In this document: one piece after another, positions 6,250-7,767 of the stretch
Numbering within the stretch: position 1 is the stretch's first letter
How the letters are laid out: each line of letters starts with the position of its first letter
Assembly (NCBI GenBank): GCA_947629725.1
Contig: CANREU010000068.1
Span: 1 to 7,767 of the forward strand
Length of the DNA stretch: 7,767 nucleotides
Direction: 5' to 3'
DNA from: an uncultured Clostridia bacterium
Lineage (GTDB): Bacteria > Bacillota > Clostridia > Christensenellales > Borkfalkiaceae
Program-made: the position numbers and the translations under genes
The notes under the pieces: generated by a model
The model's database searches: none
The model's input: only the letters and a program-made list of their open reading frames with translations
Told to the model about the DNA's origin: nothing

Positions 6250-6336
6250 CGTCATTCCGAACGTTCATCCGATACGTCATTCCGAACAGGCTCTGCCGCG
6301 TCATTCCGAACCTTCATCCGATACGTCATTCCGAAC
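6250..6336. repeat. Tandem copies of CGTCATTCCGAAC with 24-25 bp period
   Basis: The 13-base sequence CGTCATTCCGAAC occurs at 6250, 6275, 6299 and 6324. The last copy overlaps the left end of M1 copy B. Two of the spacers read nTTCATCCGATA and one is unrelated. The sequence is essentially the terminal inverted repeat of M1, so the M1 end is iterated in front of the element. The left cluster has one such extra copy (520-532). Confidence 0.8.
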
Positions 6337-6425
6337 GAAGTGAGGAATCTCGCTCTTTCGCAAGGAGATCCCTCGACACGCCGCACCGCCCGCATCGCGG
6401 GCGGTGCGGCGGCTCGGGATGACGT
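6323..6425. repeat. Repeat module M1, copy B (103-bp MITE-like element)
   Basis: The same element as at 542-644, in the same orientation: end sequences ACGTCATTCCGA and TCGGGATGACGT, and a 15-base-pair stem (6379-6393 with 6397-6411). The loop is ATC, the reverse complement of GAT in copy A. All other bases agree by eye. Confidence 0.85.
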
Positions 6426-6477
6426 GGTCGGGCGGGCGAGGCAAGAAACGAAGTACAGGGGCGAGGGCCTCTACCCC

Positions 6478-6559
6478 CTCATACCGAGGCTCCATAGGAG
6501 CCGAGTGTATCTTGATTTTAAGATCCACTCACTCCGCCTGCGGCTCCGTTCGGAATGAG
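6478..6559. repeat. Repeat module M3, copy B (82 bp)
   Basis: The same length and boundaries (CTCATACCG, CGGAATGAG) as 729-810. The first hairpin loop is ATA instead of GCA, and one stem base is C instead of T. In this cluster M3 precedes M2, the reverse of cluster A. Confidence 0.75.
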
Positions 6560-6586
6560 GAGCCCCCCCGCCCTTTGCTAAAAATG

Positions 6587-6619
6587 ACTGCGCGGAGCAG
6601 GGTTTCCCTGCGGCAGCGC
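6587..6619. repeat. Repeat module M2, copy B (33 bp)
   Basis: Identical to 686-718 except that the loop between GCAGGG and CCCTGC is TTT instead of TCC. It lies after M3 here. Confidence 0.7.
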
Positions 6620-6672
6620 ACCCAATTTGCGCGACCCTTCGCGCTTATTGTACGGGCAAGCGAATGAGAGAG

Positions 6673-6715
6673 CAACTGCGTTTCCCGCAGGAGAAACTTT
6701 CCTCGCGGAAAAGAT
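6673..6715. repeat. Repeat module M4, copy B (43 bp)
   Basis: CAACTGCGTTTCCC, triplet GCA, GGAGAA and the CTTTCC-TCGC-GGAAAG hairpin. It matches 818-860 with four differences, two of them in the triplet (ATA there). Confidence 0.65.
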
Positions 6716-6738
6716 CCGCGCAGCGGAGATTTTCCGCG
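6704..6738 (-). terminator. Nested hairpin just after the TetR stop, possible terminator
   Basis: CGCGGAAAA (6704-6712) pairs with TTTTCCGCG (6730-6738). Inside, CCGC (6716-6719) pairs with GCGG (6723-6726), with symmetrical three-base gaps. On the minus strand it begins six bases after the TetR stop codon. It lacks the terminal T-run of a standard intrinsic terminator and part of it is repeat M4, so termination is only a possibility. Confidence 0.4.
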
Positions 6739-6744
6739 AAATAT

Positions 6745-7305
6745 TTACTCCCAAAATCTCGGTCTTTCGGGGAAGTAGTAGCCGTAGAGGGCGTAAAACT
6801 GGCGGTCGAGCGCCTCGGCGATCTCCTCCTCGGTGAGTGCGCCGCTGTTGCCGTTCACGAGCGCCGCGAGCCCGAAGTAGAACACCGACATATCGGCGTG
6901 GAAGGCGCGCGCCGTCTCCTCGTTCATGCGGTAGTGGCGCATCATCTCGCGGACGATGTCGCCGAAAAACGGGTCGCCGTTCGAGTGCTCGCCCAAAAAG
7001 AGGAAACGGAACATCCCCTTCTCCTCCGCCGCGAACCGCACGAAGCCCATGCCATACGACTGGTAGAGGTTGTTCGTCCGCCCGAAGTGCGCCTCGATGT
7101 AGGCGCGGTAGCGCTCCTTCGCCTCCGCGATGAGGGCGTGCCGCAATTCCTCCATGTTCTTAAAGAGGGTGTACACAGGCTGCGTGGAGCACCCGAGCTC
7201 CTTCGCGATCGCCCGCGCGTTGAGTCCCTTTTCGCCCTGTTTACGGACGATCTCCGCCGCTGCGGAAAGCACGTTCGCCCGCTCCACCGTCTTCGGTTTC
7301 GGCAT
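6745..7305 (-). CDS. TetR/AcrR-family transcriptional regulator
   Basis: A 186-residue protein of typical TetR size. The N-terminal DNA-binding domain spans about residues 8-58, with a helix-turn-helix at LNARAIAKELGCSTQPVYTLF (28-48). The C-terminal helical domain, rich in aromatic residues (for example FRFLFLGEH, about 99-107, and YALYGYYF near the end), would bind a ligand and form the dimer. I chose ATG 7305 because GGAGGGG lies six bases upstream and the protein then begins with the family pattern. A TTG start 27 codons earlier would lie in the promoter. The promoter and a 28-bp palindrome just upstream suggest autorepression. The next genes in the same direction encode an ABC-2 exporter, a common TetR target, but a repeat block of 758 bases intervenes. 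The inducing compound is unknown. Confidence 0.88.
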   Translation of the reverse strand: MPKPKTVERANVLSAAAEIVRKQGEKGLNARAIAKELGCSTQPVYTLFKNMEELRHALIAEAKERYRAYIEAHFGRTNNLYQSYGMGFVRFAAEEKGMFRFLFLGEHSNGDPFFGDIVREMMRHYRMNEETARAFHADMSVFYFGLAALVNGNSGALTEEEIAEALDRQFYALYGYYFPERPRFWE

Positions 7306-7328
7306 CCTCTTCCCCTCCGTAAAATAAA

Positions 7329-7356
7329 ATAACAGCTGTTGTATAACAACTGTTAT
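7329..7356. promoter_or_regulatory. 28-bp palindromic operator, probable TetR-regulator binding site
   Basis: ATAACAGCTGTT (7329-7340) and AACAACTGTTAT (7345-7356) are inverted arms matching at 11 of 12 positions, separated by GTAT. The left arm contains the perfect ten-base palindrome AACAGCTGTT. The site begins two bases after the -10 hexamer and covers the expected transcription start of the regulator gene, the usual place for an autorepressor operator. I saw no second copy elsewhere in the window. Confidence 0.75.
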
Positions 7357-7357
7357 C

Positions 7358-7386
7358 ATTATATATCGCATGTTATCTCTTGTCAA
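7358..7386 (-). promoter_or_regulatory. Consensus SigA promoter of the TetR gene
   Basis: On the minus strand TTGACA (7386-7381) is followed after exactly 17 bases by TATAAT (7363-7358), a full consensus vegetative promoter. The predicted start lies near 7350, giving a leader of about 45 bases. The -35 hexamer begins seven bases after the last base of the upstream gene. Confidence 0.88.
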
Positions 7387-7392
7387 GCGTTT

Positions 7393-7767
7393 TCAGTCAT
7401 CTTCCTCAAACGCCTCTTCAAAGAGTTCGAGGAACCCGTCGAAGAGTTCTTCAAACGCCTCCTCGGGGTCGGCGTCGAGGAGAGAGACGATCTCTTCGTA
7501 CTCCTCGAGAAGCTCCGCCTTTATATCCTCCTCGTCCTCTTCGACGAGGAAGTCCTCACCGAGGAAGAGGTAGGCGCGGTTGAACGCCTCCACCGCCGCG
7601 CGGTCGGAGAGGTCGAGCTTGTCAAGGTCGGCGCGGTAGGTCTGCAGAAGTTCCCTCGCCCGATCGAGATACTCCGTCTTCTTCGACGAATAGGAGTGGG
7701 TGACATAGTCCTCGAAGCGGTCCATCGCCTCCTCGTCGTAGCCGCCGAGAAGATCCTGCATCACCGC
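7393..7767 (-). CDS. Unrecognised acidic protein, C-terminal part (runs off right edge)
   Basis: The frame is open from the window edge to TGA at 7395-7393, giving about 125 residues. A GTG and an ATG lie at the edge, but the gene may start outside the window. The visible part is helical and dominated by Glu and Asp. A middle portion (KKTEYLDRARELLQTYRADL) looks amphipathic. The last 50 residues are an extreme acidic, Phe/Leu-punctuated tail (FEELFDGFLELFEEAFEEDD) with no membrane segment. I do not recognise the family. Composition and steady codon use support a real gene. Its stop lies directly against the TetR promoter, and no terminator is visible between them, so read-through into the regulator is possible. 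Confidence 0.65.
   Translation of the reverse strand, partial: AVMQDLLGGYDEEAMDRFEDYVTHSYSSKKTEYLDRARELLQTYRADLDKLDLSDRAAVEAFNRAYLFLGEDFLVEEDEEDIKAELLEEYEEIVSLLDADPEEAFEELFDGFLELFEEAFEEDD

Larger units (their letters stand above)
6426..6744. other. Intergenic repeat cluster B between TetR and the ABC genes
   Basis: This is the right part of a 758-base gene-free stretch (5987-6744). It holds modules M3, M2 and M4 with unique spacers, a small GCGCGA-CCCT-TCGCGC hairpin (6629-6644) and the nested hairpin next to the TetR stop. No ORF here has a ribosome binding site and protein-like composition. No good promoter facing the ABC genes was found. Confidence 0.6.

Noticed and set aside
5987..6304. 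106-codon N-terminal extension of the ABC ATPase
   Set aside because: It consists of tandem-repeat translation, while the family N-terminus begins at 5986 with its own ribosome binding site nearby.
6026..6336. CRISPR array
   Set aside because: Units are adjacent or separated by near-identical 11-12 base segments, not by unique spacers of constant size, and no cas gene is present.
7306..7386. 27-codon extension of the TetR regulator from a TTG
   Set aside because: The TTG is the first half of the consensus -35 box and the extension runs through the promoter and operator. ATG 7305 has the ribosome binding site.

Overview
The window looks like chromosomal DNA of a GC-rich, endospore-forming Bacillota (Clostridia-like) bacterium. 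Three things point that way. The left edge carries the start of a spoVAC sporulation gene. Strong AGGAGG-like ribosome binding sites precede most genes. A HelD-type RNA polymerase recycling helicase is present. The exact lineage cannot be fixed from the window. Every gene I can support lies on the minus strand, so it reads right to left.

Layout in the direction of transcription (right to left): (1) 7767-7393, the C-terminal part of an unrecognised, very acidic protein that runs off the right edge. (2) 7386-6745, a TetR/AcrR-family regulator with a fully consensus TTGACA-17-TATAAT promoter and a 28-bp palindromic operator lying over the predicted transcription start. (3) 6744-5987, about 760 bases without a gene, filled with repeats (repeat cluster B, a 25-bp tandem array and a 42/45-bp tandem array). 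(4) 5986-4125, a two-gene ABC exporter (ATPase plus ABC-2 permease) with overlapping genes, closed by an intrinsic terminator whose loop contains the permease stop codon. (5) 4014-980, helD followed by a YjjG-like HAD phosphatase, again overlapping by 4 bases. (6) 979-253, about 730 bases without a gene, holding repeat cluster A and other GC-rich hairpin repeats. (7) 252-1, a possible 35-codon leader ORF overlapping the start of spoVAC, which runs off the left edge.

How the parts may work together: a TetR regulator beside a drug-type ABC-2 exporter is a classic regulator/efflux pairing. Here a repeat block separates them, and only the regulator has a recognisable promoter. HelD and the HAD phosphatase look translationally coupled.

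The most unusual content is in the two intergenic repeat clusters. Both contain the same four modules (M1 103 bp, M2 33 bp, M3 82 bp, M4 43 bp) in the same orientation, but in the order M1-M2-M3-M4 on the left and M1-M3-M2-M4 on the right. In each module the copies have equal length. The differences fall mostly in a three-base hairpin loop, while the stems are preserved. In M1 the loop is exactly inverted (GAT versus ATC). In M3 and M4 the same two triplets (GCA and ATA) are exchanged between the clusters.
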